64,000 nt of DNA, taken from assembly GCA_021464415.1 (NCBI GenBank), contig CM038468.1, positions 41,776,969 through 41,840,968 of the forward strand, read 5' to 3'. The stretch comes from Lonicera japonica (taxonomy: Eukaryota; Streptophyta; Magnoliopsida; Dipsacales; Caprifoliaceae). A model generated the notes under the pieces. That model had not been told where the DNA came from, searched no databases, and saw only the letters and a program-made list of their open reading frames with translations. Below are positions 1 to 12,104 of the stretch, piece after piece. Made by a program: the position numbers and the translations under genes. Numbering within the stretch: the stretch's first letter is position 1; each line of letters begins with the position of its first letter.

Positions 1-1162
1 TAATATGACTAAATTTGCTGGAACTTTTGATAATGTGGTGGTTGGATAGCTTGTTTATTATTAGGCATTTAAGAGGTCCAAGTGGTTCAAAATATCTTGC
101 ATTCGTATATTAATAAATACAAAATTATTATAATAAGTGTGAGTTTGTGCATAAAAAAATAATTTCGTAGGTGTAGGGGACATAAAATAAATAAATTGAG
201 GCTAACATTTTGAAATAGGCTCATCCTTTCATAAATCAGTTACACAGAGAGGACCCACCCCCACCCCCAACCCCTGGATCCATGACGTGAGCATTACATA
301 CCCTCCTCTTTTGAATTCGTCCGATATGCATGCATTCTATCTCTCTTATCGCTCTCTCATCAACTTTTCCTCTTAAACAAAACCCAAATTATAACACCAA
401 TTCCCTCTTTTGGTTCCCTCTCCATTTGGATCCAAAAGAAAATTGCTCAAACTCTTCGAAGGGAACAACAAATTCTTCATTGAATTTTCTCACCGCACAA
501 ACAAACAGGTACTTTTGCAAATTTCAATCTGCCTGCATTTGATTTCCCAAAAAAAAAAAAAAGAATTTCTCAATTACGATTCTGTTACATCCCTATTCTT
601 GCCTATGATTTACCTAATGTTTCAAATTTTAGATGTGGTTGTAATGTGCTTTGATTCGTAGGTTTATTGATTATCTTCAATTTTTTGTTGAGCAGCTTCA
701 TTTGTCATTTTGGGAATGGATTACCCTAGAATATGAAATTCTGCCACGATCATGGTAAATGCGCAGCTGTGAACTTTGTGTAATTTGTAATAGACCAAAT
801 AATGAAAAAGGCATAGGTCCTTTTGAGATCATTTTTCCAAGTTGTAAAGGATTTTCAGGAATAATCGGGCAAAAAAGCAGTATTTTGTAGGAAAGGGCAA
901 GGGAAAAACCCTATGTGGAGATGGTATATTGCCCCAAATCTCGACCACGCATTAGCAGAATTCGATTCATGAATGTGAAATTAGGTATTTGAAATGATGG
1001 GGTGAGGAGGCAGTTCAACAAAATCTTTGGTGGACTTTTATATTTGAGGCCAAGTCTTAGGGGACTATGCTGAAATTCGGTGGAATTGCACAAGTAGTTT
1101 TGAATTTTGTGATGGGCATTAAGAAAGAAGGCTCAGAAAGATCTTGAATTCCTTTCGAGACA
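1..1162 (+). promoter_or_regulatory. Promoter and spliced 5' leader of the PB1-Raf kinase gene
   Basis: Non-coding DNA upstream of the kinase start codon at 1163. From about 330 the sequence becomes CT-rich and looks like a plant 5' UTR. A good splice donor (AACAG|GTACTT) lies at 508/509, so the leader is probably spliced. Possible acceptors lie near 694 (GAGCAG) and 889 (TTTGTAG); I cannot choose between them. An ACGTGA core lies near 285. No clear TATA box was seen. Short ORFs at 330-661 and 911-1093 show no coding signature and are taken as leader or intron sequence. Confidence 0.5.
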
Positions 1163-4100
1163 ATGTCAAGTAAGGGCCCCGGTACTTCAGGCCAACAGTC
1201 GAAAAATGATGCCACACAAAGTGAAGGATTCTATGGGGATAAACATATACACAACATTTCTGTACAGACAGGTGAAGAATTTTCTGCAGAGTTTCTACGG
1301 GATCGTGCTACTACAAGAAGAGACCCAGTCGTAAGTAATACGGACCAACGTCAGTCGAGGAGAGTGGGATTTGACTTTACTCAGAATCAGCAACTTGTTT
1401 ACGAGGATCTTACAAGCCATCATGGGATAAAAAGAATTGATTCTGAAAATATTTCAGATTTTTCTAACAGATATGTTATGGATGGAGAGAACAGGGTGAA
1501 TTCTGATGAAGCTAATTTTGATCGAGCTTGTCTTCATCAATCAGACTCTCCTCTTTCGTACCAAACTGCTACGCGATTTCACCAATCGGATTCTCCGCGT
1601 GGGTACCAAGCTGCTAAACTAGTTCTTCAATCGGATTCTCCTCGTACATACAAAGCTTCTATGCTGGTCCATCAATCAGACTCTCCTCATTCATACCAAG
1701 CTGCTACACTAGCTCATCAACCAGACTCTCCTTCGTATCAACCCGGTACACCAGTTCACCTATTAGATTCTCCGCATTCTTTTTCTGGGAAAATAAAATT
1801 TCTCTGCAGCTTTGGGGGAAGAATATTACCGAGGCCAAGTGATGGAAAGCTTAGATATGTGGGTGGGGAGACAAGAATCATATCAATCAGACAAAATCTT
1901 ATGTATAACGAACTTGTGAAGAAAACTTCAGCCATTTGCTCTCAGACTCATACAATCAAATACCAGCTCCCGGGCGAGGATCTTGATGCACTTATATCCG
2001 TATGTTCCGATGAGGATCTTCATAATATGATTGAGGAATATCATGATCTTGAAAGAGGTTCTCAAAGGCTACGGATATTTCTTGTACCTTCAAGCGACCC
2101 CGAGAGCCCATGTTCTTTTGAATCAAGGAATGTACAACAGACTGATGCTGATTATCAGTATGTTGTTGCTGTAAATGGTATGTTGGACCCAAGTCCAAGG
2201 AAGAGCTCTAGTAGGGAGAGTTTGACTGGTCAAGCAAGCCAGTGGGGAAATACATCAGAATATAGTCCAACCTTCCAAAGAGAGTCTCCCACTCCCTTTA
2301 ATCCTCAGAATATGAAGCACGCAATTCCCTCTGCTCCATATTTCAATGCACCCCAGACCTCACCCAAGGCATATTTTCAATCTCCTTTATCTCAAGTACC
2401 CTATAAGGTTAAAGATCTTAAGAATTCCCATATGAAAATGTATGAGGATCGTACTTGCCCTGTTGTTCATGAATGCAACAGCCCGTATATGGACAGACCA
2501 TCATACAACATTTCTTATCGTGTTGATGCCACAGCCTATAATTGCAATCACGCCATTGATACCGGGCCGGTGGTGAATTCCCATCAACAAGATGTTCCCA
2601 ATCAGACCCATGAGGTGCGTTCTTACAATTGTCACCCTGGTGCGCATTTGGTGTCTTCTACACTGAACGCTGAACATGGTGCAGATTCTGAGATGCCGCC
2701 TGTTCCTAGTGAATTTGCAGTTCACTCTCACAAATTCCCTTCTTCTCAAGATATAGCTGGTATGTTTTCTGGATCCAATGTTCCAGATAATTCCCATCAG
2801 AAAATGTCTCATGTGCTCTCTGACTCAGAAGTGCAATATGTAGAGAGGCCAGATTACAGTTTAGAAGAAGGGATGATCCAATCGAGAGTGGATTTTAGAA
2901 CTGAAAATTTGCCGTCCCTTGCAATGCCAAGTTCGTCACAAAAATGGACAATGCAACAAGAGTATACAGATGAGAAACTCCAAGTGGCTAGCAATAAGAA
3001 TCATCTGACTTTCAAGATAGAAGACCTTCGCAAGGAGCATATTGGTTGGGGTCAAGATATGAGAAAGTGCACTGAGAAAAATGATGCTTGTTTAGTTAAC
3101 GAAAATAAAGACCATGAGTTAAATGATAACATGGCATCACATGCTGATGCTTTGGAACATAAGACAAATTTGTCAAACATTCACTTGCATCCTAATAATG
3201 TTACTCATTTAGGACCAGAGCCAACTTTTGTAAACCCAGACAATTTTACTCATTTTCTAGGATGCAAGTCCAATAGAGGTTTAAATTTGCACGGGGGTGA
3301 AACTCTTATCAATGAAGTGCCAATTCCGAATACAGCCATTGATGCTGGTACTGTTTTTACTCTCGGTGTGGAGGACCCATCGAGCGATACTGGTAGTGTT
3401 TCTGAAAGAGAAGGCTCTAGAGGAAAAAAACATTCTGTGGGATCGAATTATGGAGATGCCGTTTTTTTCCAATCACAGTCCTCAGATAGATATGACAATA
3501 GCAACGAACCCGAATTTACAGTTATTGTTGAAGATGTAACTGACAGATTGCCTCCTGATATTCCCTTATCCTCGACAATCGTGCCACTTGTACAAGATGA
3601 ACCTAGTGATGGAGTTTTATCCACTAGAGAAACTGAGAGTGGGAGTGTTGAGGTAACTTTTCTTATTAATTTGAAAACAGTAATTCTAAAGGGACATGTG
3701 CATTTGACATAAAATACGGACATATCTAATGTGGCCACCATGTATTGGTTAGAATGTGGGGTCCATATGATATTCATCCTTATCACAATCCATTCTAATT
3801 GATGAGTAATAGCCAGATTTGAATGTCTCTATTTTATGTTAGATATATATATACAGGGGCGGAACTGGGCTTGGGCCCAGAGGGCTCCAGCCCAGCCCAA
3901 GAAAAAAAAATTCTCACTAGTTATATAAAAAAATGCTAATAGACCAATAAATTCCTTAGCCCAGCCTACCCCAACCCACAATTAGCCCGGTCCATCTTTC
4001 TCAAACTCTCTTGAAAAGGGGAAAAATTATGAGCTAGTTGGCCCACACTACTATACAAGAAAAAAAACCCAAATAAATTAAAAAGTTTTTTGTTGCTACC

Positions 4101-7100
4101 AAACTAGCGCCTCTCTCTCTCTCTCTTAATATATTTACACACATATGTATATAAAATAATTTAATTCAATTCAATTTATTTAACCTTTTTGTGAATGCTC
4201 ATGAATTTATTTTAACTTTTTCATTTTCTTAAGAAATACAATTTTGTTTTAAAATTAATGAATTGTTAAGAACATTATTTCTTTATCAGAAAATTTAATA
4301 TATTAATTATATTTTTCAAAGGAAAACTAAAATTTTAATTTGAGACATGTATTAAAATTATTATTTTTATTAACATTTAAAAGAAATGAGACTCTTAATT
4401 TAAACTAAAAAATATTATTTGTAATATAATATACCTCAACCAAGAGGAAATCCTTATTCATTTTTATTGGTCTTTGACAAAGATACTTTCTTCCGCACAC
4501 TTTCAGATTCACTTTAATCTCTTCTATCTTTTAACTTAAGTATCCATTTTCGTAACAAACAAATATTTAATCTAACATACTTAATTATAAATTAATAATT
4601 TTTACGAATACTAATTTTCTTCCATAAAAAAGAATTTCATTTAATTATATTATTTTTATTTAAAATTTTGAATTTTTTTCCACTATGGCAATAAATTTTT
4701 TGCTTAAAAAATTGTAATAAAATTTGTGTTAATTCAGCCCACCCCATCGAAAAATCCTGGGTCTGCCCCTGTATATATATATGTCCATGCAGAAGGAGCT
4801 GAAAGACTCACTCTTAATTATCGATTCTCATGATTGAGTTCCTTGTTGGAAGATTTGAGTTACTATGCTAAATGTTGTAGGATGCTAAGGGCGATGACTC
4901 TTATAACCACAAATCTTTCAATGATGCTGCAATAGCTGAAGTAGAAGCAGGCATCTACGGCTTGCAGGTTAGAGCTTGAGTCCTATTCTATATATGCATG
5001 ATCCAACACGTGTGTTTATATTTAACATATGTTTCTCTAATAAATCATTGCATGTTCTATTAATCGAAACTTCAGTCAAAACATAAATTCAGTGGAATAC
5101 ATGGAATACATGGAATCAATGTCCCCGAGTCCTTGCCATAAACTTGTAGTGAACAATTAATAAATTGTTGATTCTGACTCCTTAGTGTCGATTCACAACT
5201 TCACCTTTTTCTTTAATGTGCTTTACATTGTACGTTCAATTGAAATTATGCATTGAATCAGTTTAATTTAGTTTACTTAAATATATTAATTTATTCTAGC
5301 CATACAAGCATTAATTCAATCATATCAAACGAACAAGTAATAAAATCAAGAAAATATTTAACGATAAAATAATCTCTGTGGATTGATGGTCTAGTCATTG
5401 CAGGACTTTAGGAAGAAGTAGAATTTTGAGACGAAATGAAGAGAGAGAGGGAGAGAGAGGAGGAGAAGAAGAACTGCCGGAACTCATTTACGCAGACTAA
5501 CAAATTTACAATTCCTAATCGTTAGCGTAACTACTTAACAAAATTTGCCAGCCTTCTTAGTTACCGGCGATCTACTTATTTGAGTGTGCCAATACAACAG
5601 ATAATGCATAATTGAACCATGCCCAAGTACCATAGGAAAAATTGAGCCCTTTGTGCATTCAACTTGCCTTATACTTTGTTTTCTTCCCTTTCAGTTCCAT
5701 TTCTGATGTAAGTTACCTTTGCCTGTATAATTTTATATGTTCCTTCCAGTGAAATTATCTTTTTCTATTAAGATTCTAGAATTTCTAAGCATTGGAAAAG
5801 TGTAGGAAGAAAATATAATGCAAATGTAATGAAAGTATGACCTATAAAGAAAAAATATAATGCAAATGTAATGAAAGTATGACCTATAAAGAAAAATTTA
5901 ATACACAATTCCAAAAGTTGTGGGAATATTACGAAAATGATGTTCACTAATGTGTAAGGCTTCTACTGTTTATGACATGTATATTATCCCTTATGTTACC
6001 TGTAAATTTATATTATCACTTCCCTCCAATCCCCTTTAGGTGTTCTCATTTTTTTAAGAAATGAAAATTTGTGCTCAATCTATGTATGTTACTGTACTTT
6101 AAATTAAATCTTCAGATACTATGGGCAGATAATAAGAAACGCTGATCTTGAAGAACTTCAAGAGTTAGGATCTGGTACATTTGGAACTGTTTATCATGGG
6201 AAATGGAGGGGAACGGATGTTGCTATCAAGAGAATAAAAAAGAGCTGTTTCTCTGGGAGATCATCAGAGCAAGAACGTTTGGTGGGTATCCAACTAAACT
6301 ACAGAAATAAATTTGAATCCTCCATCCATGCAACTTCCAATATTGACTGCTGTATATAATACAATATAGATTCCTTAAGGTTGTGTTTGATAGGATAAAA
6401 TTATCCTATTCCATTGGATATCGTGGTGGATTATTAATCCTGAAGAGGCCTCTTATTCCATGGGGGAGGGATAAAATAATCCCTCTGCCCTTGCTGGTGG
6501 GATTAGGCAATATGACAAAAACGAGAATTTACCCCCATTAGGTTACATATTAGCTGTACATGTATTATATCATTGCATATAAAATTATTATATTCTATTG
6601 GGAATTATAATCCGGGACAGCTCCAAATGTATGACTGGATAAAGACTTACCCAACTGATTCTTATCCTATCCTTTCCAGCCGTTGTCCAATCCTTCTGAT
6701 TATACGGCATGTCAGACTCCAAAGAAATTAACCGGATTTCCTCGTTTGAGAAAAAATAGTACTTGAAAAAGCAATTGATATTGTAGAAGGCCTTTTAATA
6801 TATTTCTGGATTCAAATATATAACCTCAGTTATTTTGGCAGACCAAAGAGTTCTGGAGGGAGGCTCAGATCCTGTCAAAACTTCACCACCCAAATGTGGT
6901 AGCATTTTATGGTGTGGTTCCCGATGGACCTGGGGGAACTTTAGCTACTGTAACTGAATTCATGATTGATGGATCACTACGGCATGTTCTAAGGAAGGAT
7001 CGGTGAGTTGGTCAGTTTCTTATTTTCTCCTTCTGTAACTCTCTTACTGAGAGATTAGATTCTGGAACCTTGAAACTCTTGTTTGCAGAGTGCTTGATCG

Positions 7101-9330
7101 GCGTAAAAAGCTTATAATTGTGAGGGATGCTGCCTTTGGCATGGAGTATTTACATTTGCGAAATATTGTGCATTTTGATTTGAAATGTGACAACTTGCTT
7201 GTCAATTTGGGAGATCCCCAACGACCTGTATGCAAGGTACTTAGCAAAGGTCAAAACAAGTTATCCCCAATCTAAAATTTTAATTTTAGGGCTTTTTTGA
7301 CTTTGCCTATTGTTCTTAATGAGAAATTAGACTTACCTGATTTTCATGGTTGTTAGACTCTGCTGCATGGGGGGAATCTCAAAAGACTTACGTAAAAATG
7401 AGGGCAATATCTATTTTTTTTTTACATAATCCTTTGACTTAACCCTCTAGTTTTATGTAATTCTTTGAGATTCCCCTACATGCTGGGAGTGAAGTCTAAC
7501 GATTATGAAAACAATGGGTAAGTCTAATTTTGCTTATAAAATGGAGGCAACCTAAAAAGGCTCTAAATTCTTTGAATGTTGTATGTCTCATTATTATTAA
7601 TTTTTTTTATAAGCATGGGTATAGGGGCCCACCCCACTAATCCTGGTTGCTCGACCGGGAGACACCCCCATTGGCCCAAGAAAGGTTTCACACAGCGGAG
7701 AATTGAACTTGAGACTGTGCGCCTATCCACATAGTCCCAAATTCGCCCTTACCGCTTTGGCAATCCCTTGGGTTGCCATTATTATTGCACATCTATCTTC
7801 TCTTTTTGGAACTTTTTGCGAAACTGGGATGGAAGTTACCCCTACATTCCCTTATCAACTACTCAATTTTTTCCCACTCTGCAATTTTTCCAAGCATCTT
7901 AACTTGGGTCCTGGATTTTCAGGTTGGTGATTTCGGTTTATCAAGAATAAAGCGAAATACACTTGTTTCGGGTGGCGTGCGAGGAACGCTTCCATGGATG
8001 GCACCAGAGCTATTAAATGGTAGCAGTAATCGGGTTTCGGAGAAGGTGAGGACCAAATCTATTATTTTGCATTTTAGGGTCGTTGGTTGCAAAGTTAGGA
8101 AGTTATTGGAAAACAGTTACTTTTTATGAGAAGTTGAAAAAAGAGATGAGTGATTTGGTTACTCAATCTTTTACTTTCTTTTCATGGAAAAAATTTCTTA
8201 CCCACACCTCCTGAAGATTTGGATTCCATGAAAAGGTGAAAAGTTAACATAACCTATCATGAAGTCACTCAACTCATTTTCCAACTTCTCATAACGATTA
8301 GTTTTTATTTTAATTATTTCCAACTTTTCAATCAAACACACCCTTAGATTTCAAATTATTCTTGGAGATGTATATACAGTAACATCTCCTATGTTAAAGA
8401 ATTAATTAAAGACCGCAACCTTTCTGTTGTTTTTTTATTGGACTTTTTGTTTTGTTCCTTAATTTCTCGAGTTGCACAGGTTGATGTATTCTCATTTGGA
8501 ATCACAATGTGGGAGATCTTGACTGGGGAAGAGCCCTACGCGAACATGCATTGTGGTGCCATCATAGGTAAGCCTCTTTCACTAATCTAACAATATCTAC
8601 AGTGTAAATGCTATAGACCTCTCTCTCTCTCTCCCCCCCCCCCCCCCCCATTACCTGTAACTTCCAGCATACAGTAAATCTCTCCCACTCACCAAAAACT
8701 CTTGCACAATAAAAATTATTGACCTTTATTCTGGAGTAGGATTGTATGCAACGATGACCTTAGGGTTTAGGTAATTCGCCTCTCCACCCATTCTCTAAGG
8801 TGATGCCATTTCTTTATATCTAAGCTTCTCTCAAAGCAAAAAATACAATATGCCAGTTCCATTTATATTACTCAAGAGCTTTTATTTTTCATTCGTTCTC
8901 CAAGACAGTTCATATATATTGTTGAATGTAGTATGGTTTGGCGTAGTGAATGGTGACCATGTAGTAAGGATAACACAAATCACTAGTAACCAAGGCAATT
9001 GAGAGATACGCGAAGACTTAGATATATATATACAGAGAGAGAGAGAGAGAACACTTTCGTATTACTGTCTTTATTCGTCAAGTATTACGAAGTTTAACAA
9101 ATTTGACATTAAAGTCTATCATTTTATGGGATTCGAATGAAGGTGGGATTGTGAATAACACACTGAGACCTCCAATTCCGGAACGTTGTGATCCAGAGTG
9201 GAGAAAGTTGATGGAAGATTGCTGGTCACCTGACCCATCAGCCAGGCCTTCATTCACAGAGATAACAAACAGGCTTGGTGTAATGTCAAAGGGGCTCCAC
9301 CAAAAGCGACATAATCAGTCAAAGACATGA
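1163..9330 (+). CDS. PB1-domain Raf-like MAP kinase kinase kinase (group B type)
   Basis: Serine/threonine protein kinase of the plant PB1-Raf (B-group MAP3K) family, a soluble signalling kinase; the Arabidopsis relatives known as B4 Rafs act upstream of SnRK2 kinases in osmotic stress (family knowledge). My exon joins: 1163-3652, 4881-4967, 6129-6281, 6842-7002, 7089-7236, 7923-8045, 8480-8567, 9143-9330; all are GT-AG and in phase, giving 1145 aa. Residues 125-213 are six 15-residue repeats with an SDSP core. The PB1 domain is at about 210-310 ([11 protein letters not shown] start, acidic SDEDL patch). The kinase domain is at about 865-1130: glycine loop [16 protein letters not shown] lysine 893, catalytic loop HFDLKCDN (Asp994; Phe replaces the Arg of HRD, as usual in this family), DFG 1016-1018, APE near 1040. 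For exon 3 the acceptor at 6127-6128 (GGGCAG) keeps frame, whereas the AG at 6114-6115 does not. Introns carry transposons but exons are intact. If intron 1 is retained, a stop at 3710 gives an 849-aa kinase-less form. Confidence 0.93.
3854..4771. mobile_element. Non-autonomous hAT element in kinase intron 1
   Basis: A 918-bp insert with terminal inverted repeats CAGGGGCGGAAC and CAGGGGCAGACC, flanked by the 8-bp duplication TATATATA (3846-3853 and 4772-4779). The CAGGGGCGGA terminus and the 8-bp duplication are hAT hallmarks. The inside is AT-rich with no transposase ORF. The flanking DNA is itself a TA repeat, so the duplication alone would be weak evidence; the TIRs carry the call. Confidence 0.8.
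5811..5895. repeat. 42-bp tandem duplication in kinase intron 2
   Basis: Two nearly identical adjacent copies of a 42-bp unit (core ATATAATGCAAATGTAATG), offset from 5813 to 5855. It lies in the intron between 4967 and 6129 and looks like a recent local slippage or duplication. Confidence 0.85.
7599..7776 (-). mobile_element. tRNA-derived SINE in kinase intron 5
   Basis: On the minus strand the 5' part reads like a tRNA gene with a polymerase III A-box-like TTGCCAAAGCGG and a degenerate B box AGTTCAATTCT. The 3' end finishes in an A-rich tail facing 7599. A perfect 10-bp target duplication CATTATTATT flanks it (7589-7598 and 7777-7786). Head, tail and target duplication together fit a plant SINE. 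It does not fold as an intact tRNA by eye, so it is not called a tRNA gene. Confidence 0.8.
8077..8343. mobile_element. Tourist-like (PIF/Harbinger) MITE in kinase intron 6
   Basis: 267 bp flanked by TTA duplications (8074-8076 and 8344-8346). Termini are GGGTCGTTGGTTGCAAAGTT and, inverted, GGGTGTGTTTGATTG. A 3-bp TTA/TAA duplication with GG-starting TIRs is the PIF/Harbinger MITE signature. Related copies occur at 11172, 33430, 34174, 41271, 59574 and 62939. Confidence 0.72.
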
Positions 9331-9755
9331 GATTCTACATTCCCAATGTAAGTTTAAAATGTGAAAGGAAAGTGAAAAAAAAAAGTGTTCATCAATTATC
9401 AGTTGAGTTTGTATAGCTTCCATACGAGCAATTGTAGTAGAAAGTTCATCTTTTTAGTTTGACAGAATGAATGAAATTCAATTTACAATTTGGAAAAATG
9501 AAACTTGTTCCCCCTTTTAGAGTGTTAAATCCTCTTCTTTAATGCTTAGAGTAGTTTTGTCTAATGTTATTCTCATTTTAGAGTCATATAAAATTAGGCT
9601 TTGAGAGAGATTTTACTTGTTTAAAGATGAAATGGTTGAATATTTTGAAGAGTATTTACAATAAATTGTTTAAAGATTAAATGGTTGAATATTTTAAAGA
9701 GTATTTATGAGAGCTTTTTTGAGAATCCAAAGGGAAAAGGATTTCTGTTAAAAAA
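9331..9755. other. 3' UTR and downstream flank of the kinase gene
   Basis: AT-rich sequence after the stop codon. No canonical AATAAA hexamer was identified with confidence; AATGAA-type variants near 9465-9480 could serve. Nothing else recognisable before the LTR element begins at 9756. Confidence 0.4.
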
Positions 9756-11638
9756 TGACACAGCAAGAAGCGTGGAGAGAGAAGTAAAGGAGAAAAGATA
9801 CATTAAAGAAAAAACCTAATAAAACTTCATTGATGATTGATTAATTGAATTAACAAAACATCAGACTAAACCTCTTTATATAGAGTTAGAAACAATCCTA
9901 ATCAAACTAGAACTTGGACTAAATACTAAACTCTTACTAATTAAACTAGGAATCTTAATTAGACTCCAAAACTAATTAAAAAAACTCGAAAGCAAAGAAA
10001 CAATAACTCATAAACCTAATAGAAATCTAATTCTTAAATGAAATAGAATTTCTAAAAAGAATAATAAAATAAATAAAACATCTTAAAGTGTTGTTCCTAT
10101 AATCATCTATTCTTCCTACATCAGTCACCCGCCCTTCGAAAGAACTTGTTCTTGAGTTCAGTCTTGAAACTTGAAATATTTCATGCCAATGAAATAAGTA
10201 CTTGGGATACTTGTGAAGCTTTGATCTCAACCCAAATTGAGATTCTGGATCTACCATGCCACGAAAATATATATTTTGGATATTTACCATGCTTTGAATT
10301 TCTTGCAACTTGAAACTTGTCTTATTTCAAACCCCGTGACTGCTTAATACTCCTCAATTTGTTGAAGAAGTTAGCTAGCTGAAAATTTGGATGAATATCA
10401 AAATTATCAACGCCAACAAAATCGACATGTTCAACTTCAATAATCTTTAGATCCAAACCTTCAACTTTAACGTTTTGGCTTTTATCAGTGATGATGTTGA
10501 CCAGGCTAACAGTTGCCTTTGGAGATTTATGCTGCACAACACTTGTGTAGGGACAATTAGTGGTACTATTGTTAGCAACCTCAACAACATTATGGGAAAA
10601 GTGCTATTGGGAGGAGCCGGAGAAGTATGTGCACAAGGGGTGAGAAGGGCTATAGATTGGGTGAGAGGTTGGTCACGCGGAGGGATGGGGTCTAGGGATG
10701 GTAGTGAAACATGTGGAAGGATTTGACTTTTGAGAATGATGGAGAATACCTGTAGAAGACTCGAGGATTGCAGGGATTTTTTGACAACCATTCTTGGCGG
10801 ATTTCATCCGCGAATTTGAGGATGGAAGCTTGAAGGGGATCTTGCAATTCTCGGATCATATCTTCTACTTCATATCTGTTGATGAAATTGCCAGGGTAAC
10901 CGTCCTGGGGAATTCTTCATTAAAGGCCATTGAAATCAAAGTCACTATGATACTACTTAATGCATGAGAGATGTTATTCATTAAGGTCCGTTGGGAACAC
11001 TATCCCCTTGTTACTACTTGATGCAGCAAGAAGCATGGAGAAAGAAGAAGATAAGTAAAGGAGAGCAGATAACAAAAAAAGCTAACAAAACTTCATTGAT
11101 GATTGATGAATTGAATTAACAAAACCCACCATCTTAATCAAACTAGAACTTGGAGTAATACTAAACTCTTAGGGCGTGTTTGATAACATGGAAAATGATA
11201 GCAAAAACAGTTGATTTTTGGCATAAATTGGAAAATAAGTTGAGGCATGTGGTGAGATGTCTTCTTATATTTTGACTTTTTCCTTGAAAAAAATTTCTCT
11301 GGACTAAAAATAATGAATGATGTTGGACATCTACTCTTATTGTGACCATGAGATGGAGAGCATCTCATCACATGTCTCAACTTATTTTCCAACTTCTCAC
11401 ACAAATCAAGTGTTTTTCTTTTCATTTTCCATGTTATTATCAAACGGAGCCTTACTAGTTAAACTAGGCATCCTAATTAGACTACTTTTTATTAAAAGAC
11501 TCAAAAGAAAATAAACGATAACTCGTAAACCTAATAGAATTCTATATCTTAGATACAATAGAATGTCTAAAATGTATAAAAAAATAAATAAAACACATAA
11601 AAATATTGTTCCTATAGTCATCTTTTCTTCCTACATCA
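9756..11638 (-). mobile_element. Degenerate, non-autonomous LTR retrotransposon
   Basis: Two diverged LTRs, 9756-10123 (368 bp) and 11019-11638 (620 bp, lengthened by a MITE), both TG...CA, flanked by AAAAA (9751-9755 and 11639-11643). The internal part is only about 900 bp. Read on the minus strand, a purine-rich stretch with GAAGGGCGGG abuts the LTR at 10123 and fits a PPT, which sets the orientation. A degenerate PBS-like TAGTATCATAG lies near 10950. The internal ORF remnants (10447-10791, minus) resemble nothing I can name and no reverse transcriptase is present. LTR divergence is obvious by eye, so the insertion is old. Confidence 0.75.
11172..11451. mobile_element. Tourist-like MITE nested in an LTR
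   Basis: 280-bp element with termini GGGCGTGTTTGATAACATGG and, inverted, GGCTCCGTTTGATAATAAC, flanked by TTA (11169-11171 and 11452-11454). The paralogous LTR at 9756-10123 lacks it and shows the empty site CTCTTACTA, which proves the insertion and its 3-bp duplication directly. Confidence 0.9.
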
Positions 11639-12104
11639 AAAAATGGTGGTGGAAGGTAGCATTAAGAAGTATATTAAGAATGAAAGGACTGGTTAAGATT
11701 CTGGCAACAAACTAGAAATGAAGAAAACTTTAAAAGCTGTAAATCTAGGAAGAAGGAAGCTAAATCATATAATGGTCTGTATAACTGTATTATAAATTAT
11801 GTGTAAACGGTGAATAGAAGAAGATATACAAGCATTCTAAATGAAGAGAAAGAGACAAAAGTACTTTATAGAGTCAAAGTGCTTGAGGTAAAGGGCTTCT
11901 GAAAAGAAACTAAGAGTATATGGTGTTCCCTTTTGAGGTTCAAAAGTTCTTAGGGATGAAGAAGTGTATTGATTCTTAATTAATTTATTTCCTAATCAAT
12001 CAACCAATTACCATATGTGATTAATCTTATGTAATTAAGGTAGTATTAGCTAAACTAAAATGCAATTGGTTTTGACATACTCAATCGCGAGCCAAGACTA
12101 CTCA
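11639..12104. other. Intergenic, no gene seen
   Basis: AT-rich DNA between two degenerate retroelements. No ORF, RNA or repeat structure I can support. Confidence 0.4.

Noticed and set aside
6376..6690. Possible Tourist-type MITE in kinase intron 3
   Set aside because: A left end like GGTTGTGTTTGATAGGATAA follows TTA, but the right end is too degenerate to define borders.
7603..7790. Possible tRNA gene on the minus strand
   Set aside because: The B box is degenerate, no complete cloverleaf is visible, and an A-rich tail plus target duplication identify a SINE.
7703..8129. Open frames across 7703-8129 as an alternative kinase exon
   Set aside because: The part before 7923 is SINE and intron; only 7923-8045 aligns with the kinase activation segment.
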